NCBI GenBank assembly: GCA_005784505.1
Contig: VCAZ01000134.1
Location: forward strand, 583,397-647,396
Direction of reading: 5' to 3'
Source of the DNA: Bagarius yarrelli
Taxonomy: Eukaryota; Chordata; Actinopteri; Siluriformes; Sisoridae
Length of the DNA: 64,000 bases
The notes below the pieces were generated by a model, which was given only the letters and a program-made list of their open reading frames with translations, did no database searches and was not told where the DNA came from. The translations under genes were made by a program, and so were the position numbers. This document shows positions 27,201 to 39,200 of this stretch, one piece after another. Within the stretch, counting starts at the first letter, position 1; every line of letters starts with the position of its first letter.

Positions 27201-30200
27201 AGAACAAAACAGCATTTGTTGAAATGGTGGTGCTGGCAAGGCCTAATGAGAAGTGACCAATTGCATTTGTGTGAGTGTATGTGTGAGTAAAAACAAAGGA
27301 AAAGAGAGAGAAGGAGAGCATCAAAAGAGACCTACCTGCCATCCCTGTCCCAATCATATATTTCCACCTTAATTGACCTGAAAAATATCCAATATGGGTT
27401 TGATAATTAGAGAGCATAAAAAAAAAATGTAATGTGATCATTAGCTACTTTTAAGAAAAAATACATGATTAGGGTGTATCGGGCTACATATCGCATCTTT
27501 TTTTTATTTATATACCGATAGAGATTTCACCTAAGGGCACAGAAAAACCTGGAGTCTATCCCAGAGAACCTGGAGCACAAGGTGGTGATCCCTTTGAACG
27601 TGGTCCAATCATACACACACTCACACAACTGAGAGAACCCTGAGGCACAGGGAGAAGATGCAAACTCTGTGCACATAGAGCGATAAGAGGATTTGAATCT
27701 CTAACCTTGGAGAGGCAAGGCGAATATAAAAACCAACTAAACCACCGCACTATAATAAATACTACAAAACAATACCAGAGATAATAAACCAAGAAACTAT
27801 TTAGTATGAACAAAACGAATCTTATCCAAAAACCAACCAATCATATCTTATTAGGTCATGTTAGGAATTGCACAGCAATGAGCAGGAATCATTGCCTGGC
27901 ATAAATAAAAAGGTTTAATTACATTCCATCATTTTTTTATTATTATTACACTTTAAATAATTAAAATCGCTTTCTAGTCAGGCCCTAATTTTGCCTATTA
28001 CCCAAAGACACTTTTGATTTGTAACCTTGCCATGAATAGGTAATAATCTAACACACACCGTTAAGCATCAAACAAACCAAGCTCGGTTTGATTTGCAAGG
28101 ATGTGATCACATTTATTTGGTAACGGTCATGTACTGCAAAACAAGAGACACAAATAGAAACGGAGAAAGAGAGAATGAGAGAAAGAGAGAGAGAAAGACA
28201 GAGAGAGAGGCTGCTGCAGTAAGTCTATCAAAGTATGTTAGATTCTTTTTTAAGACATAGTAAACCCCTGTGTAAGCGTGAAGGCTTTCTGTAGTAAGAT
28301 GCTAGCAGCCTGAACTGAAAAAAATGGGTGTTGGGTTGTTAATACTCTGAAAAAAAACTCGAGATTAATAAGGACATAATCTTGGTGCTAAATTATAAGT
28401 CAACAACCCAACTTTGGATCCACACAAAACAAATTGCTCTTTAAAGAAGGCATTTAACACCCAATGACTTAAGGAGGTACTTAGTTTCCTTTAGTAGGAA
28501 ACCCTTTACACTGTAGAGTGCAGATATTAGCAATTAGACAGATGTATGGGGTTTTAACCAGCAGCTAAGAATGACTGTAAAATCCTTTATAAGCACCAGC
28601 TCTGGCCAGAAAAGCAGATTAAACAAAGAACAAAGAAAAGAAGATTAAGAAAATTAAGAACTTGAAAAATGGTGAACTGGTTGATAAAGTTCAATCAGAA
28701 GTGTATTACATTACATTAAGATGTGAACAAAACAACGTGCACAAACACATGTTCATAAATCAGAAGTCAATAGACATAGCAGCATGTTTCGGAAATGTAC
28801 GACAAAGTGAACAGACAATAAACAGAGCCCAGGATCAAACCTTGGGGCTATGAGACAGTAATAAATATAATCTGCATACATAATTTATACATAAAATGTC
28901 TATTTTGCCTGTCAGGTGTTTTAAAAAGTTATTTTTTGTTTGAAAAATCCTTTCAAATAAGATGCACCTATTAATCTACTTCAAATATTGACTACAACAT
29001 ATGCAGGATATGGAAACTTTAATAGAATGAAAAAAGAATCCGAAATACAATCCAAGCTAATGTCATAAGCAGCTACAAAAAAAACTTAGAATAAACCAAC
29101 CAGACACGATTTACTTAAAAACACAAGACTGACCAAAAGTCCAGGCTTCTGACAGTCTTTCAATCTGAGTGAGTCAATTGGCTGAGCAACAGCACCAAAT
29201 CACTTCTAAATCAAGATAGAATCTATAAAAGTAATATAAAATCATTCATGTGGAAAGGGAAGCTCTTGAACTTTTCTGAAAATGAATAGTGTATTGTAGA
29301 GGCTAAGACAAATGTAACCTAGATTGCACTGATTAATCATAAAATGATTTCTTCTGGAAATACAGTACAGACCGAATAGTTTCTGCTTAACGGATATACC
29401 TTCACATTTCATCTGAGAGATGTTCATTTGAAGTTTGAGCAGTATACGTAAGTGCTTGGAAACTTCTAAAGCCATCTTTGTGTGGTCAATACATTGGTAC
29501 AGTAATATAGTTCTAATAGACTTTGTGTGGGACTGCTATATATCTGTATGCAACTGTTACACCTGCTGCCATTAGCTGCTGCTACACTGGTCTGTGTTTT
29601 AGCACATTTCTAGCCAGGTGGTTTAATTTATTGTTTTAATATATTGTTGTTCGTGTGCGGCTGTTTGACAGAATTATCTTAGCTGTGAATTCATGCTAAT
29701 GTTCTACTACTTTATTTATGTTGTTTAATGTGCTAAAGGGGATTTGACAGGGATCAGGTATAATTTGTGGGTATTAACATTCTAACACAATTGCTTCACT
29801 CAATCCTGGTAGAAGTACAAATGCAACTCTAGAGAATTTCCTTCAACTAACAGTTTAGCAAAACTGCCACTGTTGGTTAAAAGGTGTGAAATCTAAAAAT
29901 ACTACATTTAGTCAGCATATAAGCAGGGCAGTGGTATTTTAAAATGGCAGTGGGTTTCCACTTGATCTGCGTTCTCTGCGTGACCTTAGTCTTAAGCACG
30001 TGTAATCTGTCCAATGAAAAAGCAACTAGTTATAGTTGGTGATTTGAGAGAAGTCCAGAAGTGGTAAATTTTCCAGTTAAAAGCTACCACCTCCCCTATC
30101 CCTGGATATCCCTGGATGCCAGGTGGGTCCATAGTGCACCCCGCCTGGAGTTATGAAAGCTGTAAACATGATCCGTGAGGGGGCTCCTATCGCCTGTCGG

Positions 30201-33200
30201 TGGTTATAGGGCATCTTTCTTAGCCACCTTTCAAACCACTCGAGGAAGTGCTGGTCCATTCTTTGATTTTAGACTCAATGGAAGGGTGGACAAACCCTTC
30301 CACCGTGCCTGAATTTTGCCCCTGGCATGGTAAAGGCCATCCTCCACCCCAGACCTGAAAATGTCCCTTAAGTGCTGTCCATTATACCTAAGGCCATAGT
30401 ACTGCAGGCCGTCCATCCTTCTATTTAGGACCAAGACCAGGAAAAGCTGAAACTTCTGTGCACAGAACTGCCTTATGCTAAAGTTCAGATCACCTGTCTC
30501 CTGTTTGGTGCACCCAAGAAAGGGTTTCCTGACACCAAGTAAATGATAAAAAAGACCATCACACTTTAATGTAGCTTTATCTTTTATCTAATGCTATGTT
30601 CACCAACAGTGACTTACAGAAACAACCACAGACTTTTTATTTATTCTGTTAATAAGTAGGTGTGGGTGTGACCAGTGAAGCAACAAATATGGCAAAGTCC
30701 GTCAATGGAATTAAAAAGTATAGGGGGCTCTTGATTCATGTTAAAGAGCACACGCTGCTTTTCCCTGTATGAGTGAACATCTGTATAACCCTCCACAAAT
30801 GTTACGAGACCCTGCTTTGCATCACAACAACAGTTATACAACAACTGTCACCCTGTCATTTGGTTATCCTCTTGATGCCACAGTCATCCATGGCCGCAGT
30901 CCAAAGAACCAAAATTAGCAAAGAAATGACTCTCTGACTCTCTTTGCATTTTTATTAGGAACCTGGCAAAGATTCATTGTGGCATGAAGGGTATGAAAAC
31001 CTCTTGCTGTTAACTAACTGGCCAAAATTCCATGCACACCTTATTCACATACCCACATATATTTGTCTCGCCCAAACTGTTGCCACAGTTTTTTCGTGGA
31101 ACTAATAAGACAGAAAGCCAAAACAAAATTTCAGCATGACAACGCCCCTGCATTTGAAGCCCCTGAGCGCCATAAAGACATGGTGCATTATAGTTGATGT
31201 GGAAGGACTTGAATGCCCTGCACAGAGTTCTGGCCTGTCCTGAACCCCACACTGAATACCTTTGGGATGAACTCAACAATGACTGAACCACAGACCTCCC
31301 CGGTCTCATCTCACTGATACTATTGTGGCTGAATAGAAAAATCCCCAAAGCCATGCCAAAAGGTAAATTAAAAAGCAATGCCAACGTTGTGATGGTTCAT
31401 ATAAGAGTTCAAGTGAGACTAAATGTGTAATATGAGGTTCAAGAAACACAAACCCAATCAAACGCATTCTGCCCTTTTCTACTCCCTTTCCAACATCTTG
31501 TTCAGACCTAGTGACAGATGCATCTGGTGCATTTAGTCAGAAATGCATCATGAGTGTTATTTGTAAGTATCAATCAAAATTTCTCTGCAGGAAGCCACAT
31601 AATCCCCTCCCCTTTGCACGTTATTGGATATAATAACACTCATAAATCATTACTGCCTGGGGCACACACATTTGAGGATCATCGTGTGACCCAAATGATA
31701 CATACCAGGCTACTGTTGGTAGATAATAATCCTGCTGTGAAATGGTACTATGTGTTACCTATCATGGTCCCCGTTGCAGAGGGCTCTCACAGGGATGCTG
31801 AAAGGTTTCCACACAGGGTTGAGTGTGTTTTTTATCACCTCAGTCTTATGGCAGATAGTAAATCTGGATACAGAACAAAAACAAAAATAAGTTTACAACT
31901 CTTGTTTCACAGTCTAGTTACACCTAATATGGCCAAAGGTTTGTGGACAGCTATATAGAACACCTATAACTGTGTGCTTTTCAACCGGTGACACAAACAG
32001 GATGTCTCTATACGCTGCCCATACACTGTTTCAGCTTGACAATTCCTACTACCTAGTGTGATATGGTTAGTGTGAAAGTTTTTTACACAAAGCTCTGACC
32101 TTAACCAAATTTAACAACTATGGAATGATCTAGAACACTGACTGCACTCCAGATTTTCTCACCTAACATCAGTGCCTAATGTTAGTAATAGAAATAGAAA
32201 AAAAGTGTGAAGTTTATTATAGGCGTAAAAGGGGGATTTAATGGTCAGGCGCTTCAAAATTCTTGGCCATATAGAGCACAGTATAAACATACAGTATAAA
32301 TCAAATCATAAATCATAAATGCACATTAATTCATCTTTACTAAATCAGACAAAGATAAAAAAAACAGGCTTGTGGCAGTCTGTAGAGATGAACTGGACTG
32401 AAAATGCAGTCCTGCTAAATCTAGACTGTAAAGGAATTATTGTTATTATAACAACATGTATAACATATTCTGATACACTATGTTAGAACTAGGAGTGTAT
32501 ATGTACTGAATGACTTACGTTCCGTCCTCATTACTTCGGTAGAACACCATGAAAGGATCCGATCGACCAAAGAAGTCTTTCTTGTCCAGTTTATTGGCAC
32601 AGAATTGCATAGTGACACAGTCCTGCGGGGAAAATTGAGACAGAGAAAGGGAGAGGATATAAATCCAATAGGATTATATTCTAGTTTGCGTTTTGCAGAG
32701 GCTATTTGTGCAGACAGAAACCAGATCAAATTAAAACCAAACATTGTACTTCAATTTCAAAACTGCTATCTTAGTTTTACAGTGTTTTTAAAGTTTTAAG
32801 CTACAGAATAAAACAAAAAACAATAATTATCTTATTTGAAAACTGTACCTCTGTTTGTAATACAGACTGTTACTATACTGTTGTAATACAGTCTAGTGTG
32901 GCTAGTATGTTTGTGTGCTGCAGACAAAAATGGTGGGAAAAAAAACCCCAATATGTCCTGTTGGCTGCAGAGTGTGTGTGTGTGCGTGCACTAAGGAATA
33001 TTTTTAACAGCAATAATGATTCATTAACAGAGGTTTAGGGAGATTACTATAATTTATAAGGTATTAGCAAAGCTTCTTTCTCATCAGTGGCACAATAATA
33101 ACGCTATTAGTCAATTTAACTGCCAAACCTTTTTATACACAGGAGCTCAGATGGAGCAGAAGAGTAGAGAAGGATGGAGAGATAGCAAGACAGGAGGATA

Positions 33201-36200
33201 GAATGAAATCAATGAGTGAAAAGAAGCATTAAAAAGGGAGAGTTGAAAGAAAGAGAGGGATAGAGCAACCTGCCTAAAGGTCTGAACTAAATGACAGTTT
33301 CATGGGTTTTAAAAAGGCTGTTATAATCCCGCACACTTCACTAGGCAAGATAACTGCCATTTTTTACATTTGCTATGCTCTTCTATGCTCTTTGCAGAGT
33401 GTAGCTGCAATAAACTGTAATGCCTTTAAAATAAGCCGGGGGTTTGAGGCACTTGAGTATGTGTGTTTTCGTGTGTGCACACTGGGAGTGACAATACAAT
33501 AGGGAAAAAGTTTCACTTCTTAGATATGGACTGCGTCAAATGTTTGAATGGCAGGAGAGCCGGGTGTAGTGCGGGGAGGGGCGAAATTATTATTTCTCTG
33601 CAAACACGATTACATAACCAACGTGTAATATTTGAACATCGCAGCTACTCTCAGTATTAGACCAGTAGTGCAGTGTTGTGCCTGCTGTGGTCTTTACATC
33701 TATTACAACACTAAAAAGCAGTTGAATACCATTTTCTGCTTTTAGTGCTGGAGATCGGTTCTAGACAAATCTAGAACCTATTTAGGGTTGGAGATCAGGT
33801 AATCTTCAAATCGGTTCTAGGCAAATCTAGAACTGCCCTTAGTGTTGTACCAGCTGTGGTCTTCAAATCTATTATAGACAAATTCAGAACCGATCTCCAA
33901 CACTAAAAGCAGTCAAATGCCATTTTGTGCTTCAAGTGTTGTAATAGATTTAAGGACCACAGCACCTAGAACCGCTTTGAACCAATTTAGTGTTGGAGAT
34001 CGGTTGGTTTTCAAATCGGTTCTAGACAAATCTAAAACTAATCTCCAACTCTAAAAGCACAGACTGGTATTTAACTACTTTTTGTGTTGTACCAGCTGTA
34101 GTCTTCAAATCTATTTTAGACAAATCTAGAGCTGATCTCCAACACTGAAAGCAGTTGAATGCCATTCTCTCCATGGCTCCAAATGCCAACCTATACCACC
34201 ACACTCCTACCATCTGCACCTCCTTTGGCTATAGGAATACAATTAGCACAGTAAAAGTCAATATCATCAGTTAGAATAGTGAAATCGTAAATGAATACCA
34301 GAAATAAAGTGTCTAAAAACATGCATTATACCCCAGATTGACTTTGTCTGGTGTTAAAGACTGGGAGAAAGATTTGATCTGACACAGTGAAATAAAATCA
34401 GTAAGACCGAGCGTTCTATTGTAAATTATCTAAATTATCTAGTCCGGTTTTCACTGAACACAGCATACATTCTAGACTGGTACAAAAGAATATCTTTTTT
34501 TGCACACAGAATACTTGATAACACATAATAAAAGCACTCCTTTTGTTCTAATAGACACATGGTTTAAGCAGAAATCTTACAAAAGGTGTGCCTTACTCAG
34601 CCCTGGTGGACTATAATGTTCTCCCAGCTGTAAAGTTTTCCTGAATCTCATAACACTGGTGTGGCAGTAAATTTAATGAGACAATAGGGAGAAATTGAAC
34701 TAGCTTTCTAGAACATTCTAAGAGAGACTATATCTGTCCTCGTTATTTGCTCTCCTGCTCTTTTTCTAGTGTGATCACAGGCTATTTGGATTTGCTAGAA
34801 AGCTATAGACACAACATGAAGACACAGATTAAGCCTGGAACTCACCCAAATTACTAGAGACAAATGCAAACATCGTTAGTATTTTTTTTTTGTCATGTCT
34901 GTTCTTATTTTGAGGCGAGTGTAATTTCCTGGATTCCCAGCAAATTCTCAGACAGTGTCTATTGTTTCCACTACAATAAATAGCACCGAGATAAAGTCTG
35001 TATCCTCAAGTCCATGTCTGTCATCAAAATAAAATCCGATCGTTTTATTCGCCTTCTACAGGGTGTGAAATAAATTCAGGGCAGTGTCACACATTGACGA
35101 AATAGTCTGTCACATCACAATACGCAATACAATAAAATGCAGGGAAACAGTACACATGTTTAATTGTATATCTTATCCAAAGCAATTTACATTTATGTGT
35201 TTTTTAGGGAATTAAGTATAAGGGGCCTTGCTCAGGGGCCCAGCAGTTGCAGGTTAGTGGTGATGGTGGTGGGAATTGATCCTGCAAGCTTACAATGAAT
35301 TGTGTATCAATTAAGACATTACTACCCTTTAGAGATTCATACACTAGACAGTACAATATATAGTGCAGAGTGTAAGTACAGAGTGTGTAGTATGTAATTT
35401 GGGGTGCAGCTTATAATTAGTGTTGTTGTGCTGCTACTGCAGGTGTTTCTGCGATTACAGCTGAATTGTACTGGTCTATTACAGGGACTTGTAAGGTGGT
35501 GTTTATTAGGAAAAATTGTAGCTTAGGGCAAGAAACCGCACCGGTTAAGTGTAATTGGGAAAAAGCAAGTGGCCAGGAGTTTTCCCCAGCCCCTACTTCA
35601 ACGTATACATGTACAGATCAATCAGGGTTGGAAGCTGACAGCCTATGTAGAAGATGACATATCTAATGATGTTCTGTAACTAAACCCGGTAGAAATAGAG
35701 GATATTACTATGGATACTATTAATTTTTTTCTGTCGTTTGCCACACTTGCTATCATGCTATCAAATGACATGTCTGTTCAATATGTGAACCCATCAGTCC
35801 CACAGGGCTTTGCACATTTATGAGCTTAATAGGAATCCTTTCAGAATCCGTTGGTGAACAGTGAATAGAGTAGGGAGCCTTGTGGCACACAGGAACCGGC
35901 CTACTGTTTTCTGGCGGACAGGAAATCAATATTTCAGCGGCAGACAAGTGGAGATATGTTAAGAGTAGGCCAGAGATGATGTTATTGAAAAGTATGCCAG
36001 GGTTTTTAGCAGGACTGATGATTGTGCACTGTCTCCAAACAGACTTTGAGTGTTTCATAGACCTTCTGTCTGGCACAGTGAAGCAGGAAATATGCTAACA
36101 ATGAGTGGTACATTACACTATGGAGTACATTATATGCCTTCGAGCTGATGTATGTTTACCCTGTTCAACAGAAGCCTATGTTAGTCACATCAAGAGTTTC

Positions 36201-39200
36201 CTAAGAATACTCCTGGAGAACCAAATCAATGTGAAATGTGAGAAAGGTGAATTTTACATTGCAGAAAAGAAAGTATTGATATTGGTGTTATTTTTTCCTA
36301 ACAAATCTTTTTTTCGTCTAGTTATCTATATATCAAATAGCAGATATATGCATCATTGCATACTAAATAATCTCTTCAGAAATTCTAGATAAAACTAGAA
36401 ACTTAAATGTTCGTTAAAGGCTTATGCGACTCTCGGGATGTCTTGGGATTTTAGTTGCCGTGCCTGTGAAATAACCTTAAAACAAAGATGGCCGTGAACT
36501 GACCAAAGAGGATGCTGATATAACAGGCCCAACCTTACAACATCTGAAGAAACACTCCGATCAAGTTTGATCACACCTTCATGGCACAACGGCCAAGTGA
36601 GAAAGAAAAGTATTACAGTAAATTAGCTAGTATGAGTTTCACTTTACAAAAAAAATAATTATGTTTAGAGGAGTTAATGTATAGATTAATTGCATACTCA
36701 CCCTGCAGTTTCCCAGTTCCTCTGCTGTTAAAACGATGGTGCCACATTTTTTCCCTGGAATACCCCTAAAATAAGCATTTTACGATAAAAAACAATTAAT
36801 TACAATACAATTAAAGTTTTTAAAATTAAATCAGTAAATCATTATTATGTTAGCTTTTGGAAAACATGTGAAAGCAATAGTACTAATTAACGCCAATCAT
36901 TCTGTTTAACAGTTTACATATTACTGGCTCTTAATGTATTGTCTTGTCTTCTTCAGAATTAGTGAATAATTTTGCAATTGCCCCTCAGTTGTCCTCATTG
37001 TAAAAAAAATTACACCATATAACCTCTGCTGGAATAAATAGATTTAATATGGAGAAGATGATAAAAAAGCAAAGCATGTTTGGTAATTAGAGATTTTTTT
37101 TAATTAGTTTTAGTGCTCAAGACAAACAAGGGACTTATAGAACTATAGCAAATCCTAAAAACAATTATTGATCATCCAGGTAATAACACACAGTATTAGG
37201 AAATTGAAAAGATTTCAAGAAGTTGTCCATTTTAAGTTGTTATAGTTTGAGTTGATTTGAGTTTGTTAGTAATGAGACAGTGAGCCAAACGGAAAGGACA
37301 GTTTTTTACTGGTATGTGACATATGTTGTAGAAAATCTATGTTGGAAAATATGTTTTCTTGCTCCCCTTTTAATTCTATTCATGTCCAGATTTAAATAAA
37401 ACATTTTAAATAGAACAAAATTCCAATATATTACAACTTATGTGTTCCTTTTATAATTTATACGATGAGCACTATACCAAAATGCTAATTTGACTCTAGC
37501 TTACTGTGTTAAGGATAAAAGTTTAGGAAGTGTTATGTTGAATGACAGTTCCGATGACAGCCCAGACCTAACCTTCGGGAAAAAAATCTTACATTAAATA
37601 TTGATCTTTTTTTTTTTTATCACCAAATTTGCAAAGGAAAAAAATCTATCAATAAATTCATCCGGTGTTAAGAACTGATGAATCTGAGCTCAATGCAAGA
37701 TTTCTTAAAAGCCATGGATTTATTTAGAGGCCAACGTTAACTTTCAGAGAGAGAGAGATGAGGCTGTTCTACCAAAAGCGGATAGCAGTTACACTGAATA
37801 GCACTTAAAATCTTTATTAAAAATTAAAATGTCTTTGTTCTACAGGCTAAACACACTATAAATAGAAATACATTTACATTTACAGCATTTGAAAAACGCT
37901 CTTGTACAGAGAGACGTACAAAAATGCTTTGAGTCACAGCTCAATACTGGTACATTAGATCAAAAACAAAGTGTAACAACCACAAAAACTGTTAAATAAG
38001 CATGGATTTTTTTAAGAAAGAGGTGGGTTTTCAATCGTCTTTTAAAGACAGCCAGTGACTCTGCTGTTCTGACATTAATAGGAAGTTCATTCCACCATCT
38101 TGTTGCCAGAACAGAGAAAAGTCTTGAGACAGACCTACCTTGTGTCCCAGGGGATGGTGGAACAAGTCGAGCATGGTGCTATATGAGAATATGTTAATCC
38201 TGTGTGTCTTATTTGGTTTTAAAATGCTTCGCTGTATTTGGCTAGTTCTCAGTTAACGGTGTCTTACTGTTTTCCTTGACTTTATGTGAATAAAATTTTT
38301 AAAAAGGTTCATCGGAAATGTTTTTTTGGCTTACATTGTTCCACAAGACCATTTTTTGCAAAATATCTCTTTAACCATAAAGGTTATGAAAGAGCTGTTG
38401 GTTACAGAAGAAGTAGAACCCTTTAAAATGTTTGGTGTAAAGATGAGAAAGGGAGACAAAAACTCTTAGACACGTTACAAAGGTTAAAAAAATAAATAAA
38501 TCTTAAAGCTCACCTCACTCCTTAATTAGAAAACAAAGCCTTCATTTGTGTTTCTTTTACATTGCCTGAAGCCCTGATAAACCTCACAGAGCCTAACCTG
38601 TTTTAGCCACCAATGTCATCTTCAAACGTATGACCATAACTTTAAGCATGCATTTATATAAGCACATGGGTTGGAATTTAATAATTTTCACCTAAAATGA
38701 TAAATTTTGGTGTTATTCTGTATTCCATTCCCAGGGGACACCGAAATCTTGGCTGATGAAACCATTCGAAATGCCCCTATTTTATTTTTAGCCACAACCC
38801 TCACCAGTGAATCAGTTGTGTATTATTGATGTGGCTTTTATTACTCTCCGCTCCCAGTGCTTTCCAGCACAGCAGAACAAAATCAATCACGTTCACACTC
38901 TCCTGTGTCCCATTTCCAATTGATTTGCATGTGATCAAACATCAAAACTCCCAGTGGCCTTGCAAGTGTTGTGCACCTGCAGGGCCAGTGCTTTGTGAGT
39001 GAAGGGGTAATTCTTTAAAAATGTCAAGACATGTAGCATTATTGATTGGAAAAATTTAAGTAAAAGACATTTATTATGACAAAGCTGAAAAAAATGTTAG
39101 CAAGAGCTCGAAAAACTTTCAAATAGTCCAGAATTTTTGCAGCTTCTTTGCTAAAATTATTATTAAGTGAATACCACATACCATTATATGTCCATCTGCA

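Larger units (their letters stand above)
27378..31758. other. Intron 9
   Basis: A 4.4-kb intron. It holds repeat E (27525-27765), a purine-rich GA patch (28150-28210), an unrecognised minus-strand frame (30077-30545) and a Tc1-like fragment next to exon 9 (31095-31400). About 28300-29900 shows nothing clear. Confidence 0.75.
32623..36701. other. Intron 7
   Basis: A 4.1-kb intron. It holds a GT run (32975-32990), a purine-rich patch (33150-33270), the nested repeat array (33665-34195), a SINE fragment (35160-35330) and an LTR retroelement RT fragment (36130-36270). About 34250-35150 shows nothing clear. Confidence 0.8.

Noticed and set aside
31554..31958. 134-codon plus-strand frame over exon 9
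   Set aside because: Shadow of the real minus-strand exon 9 plus flanking intron.
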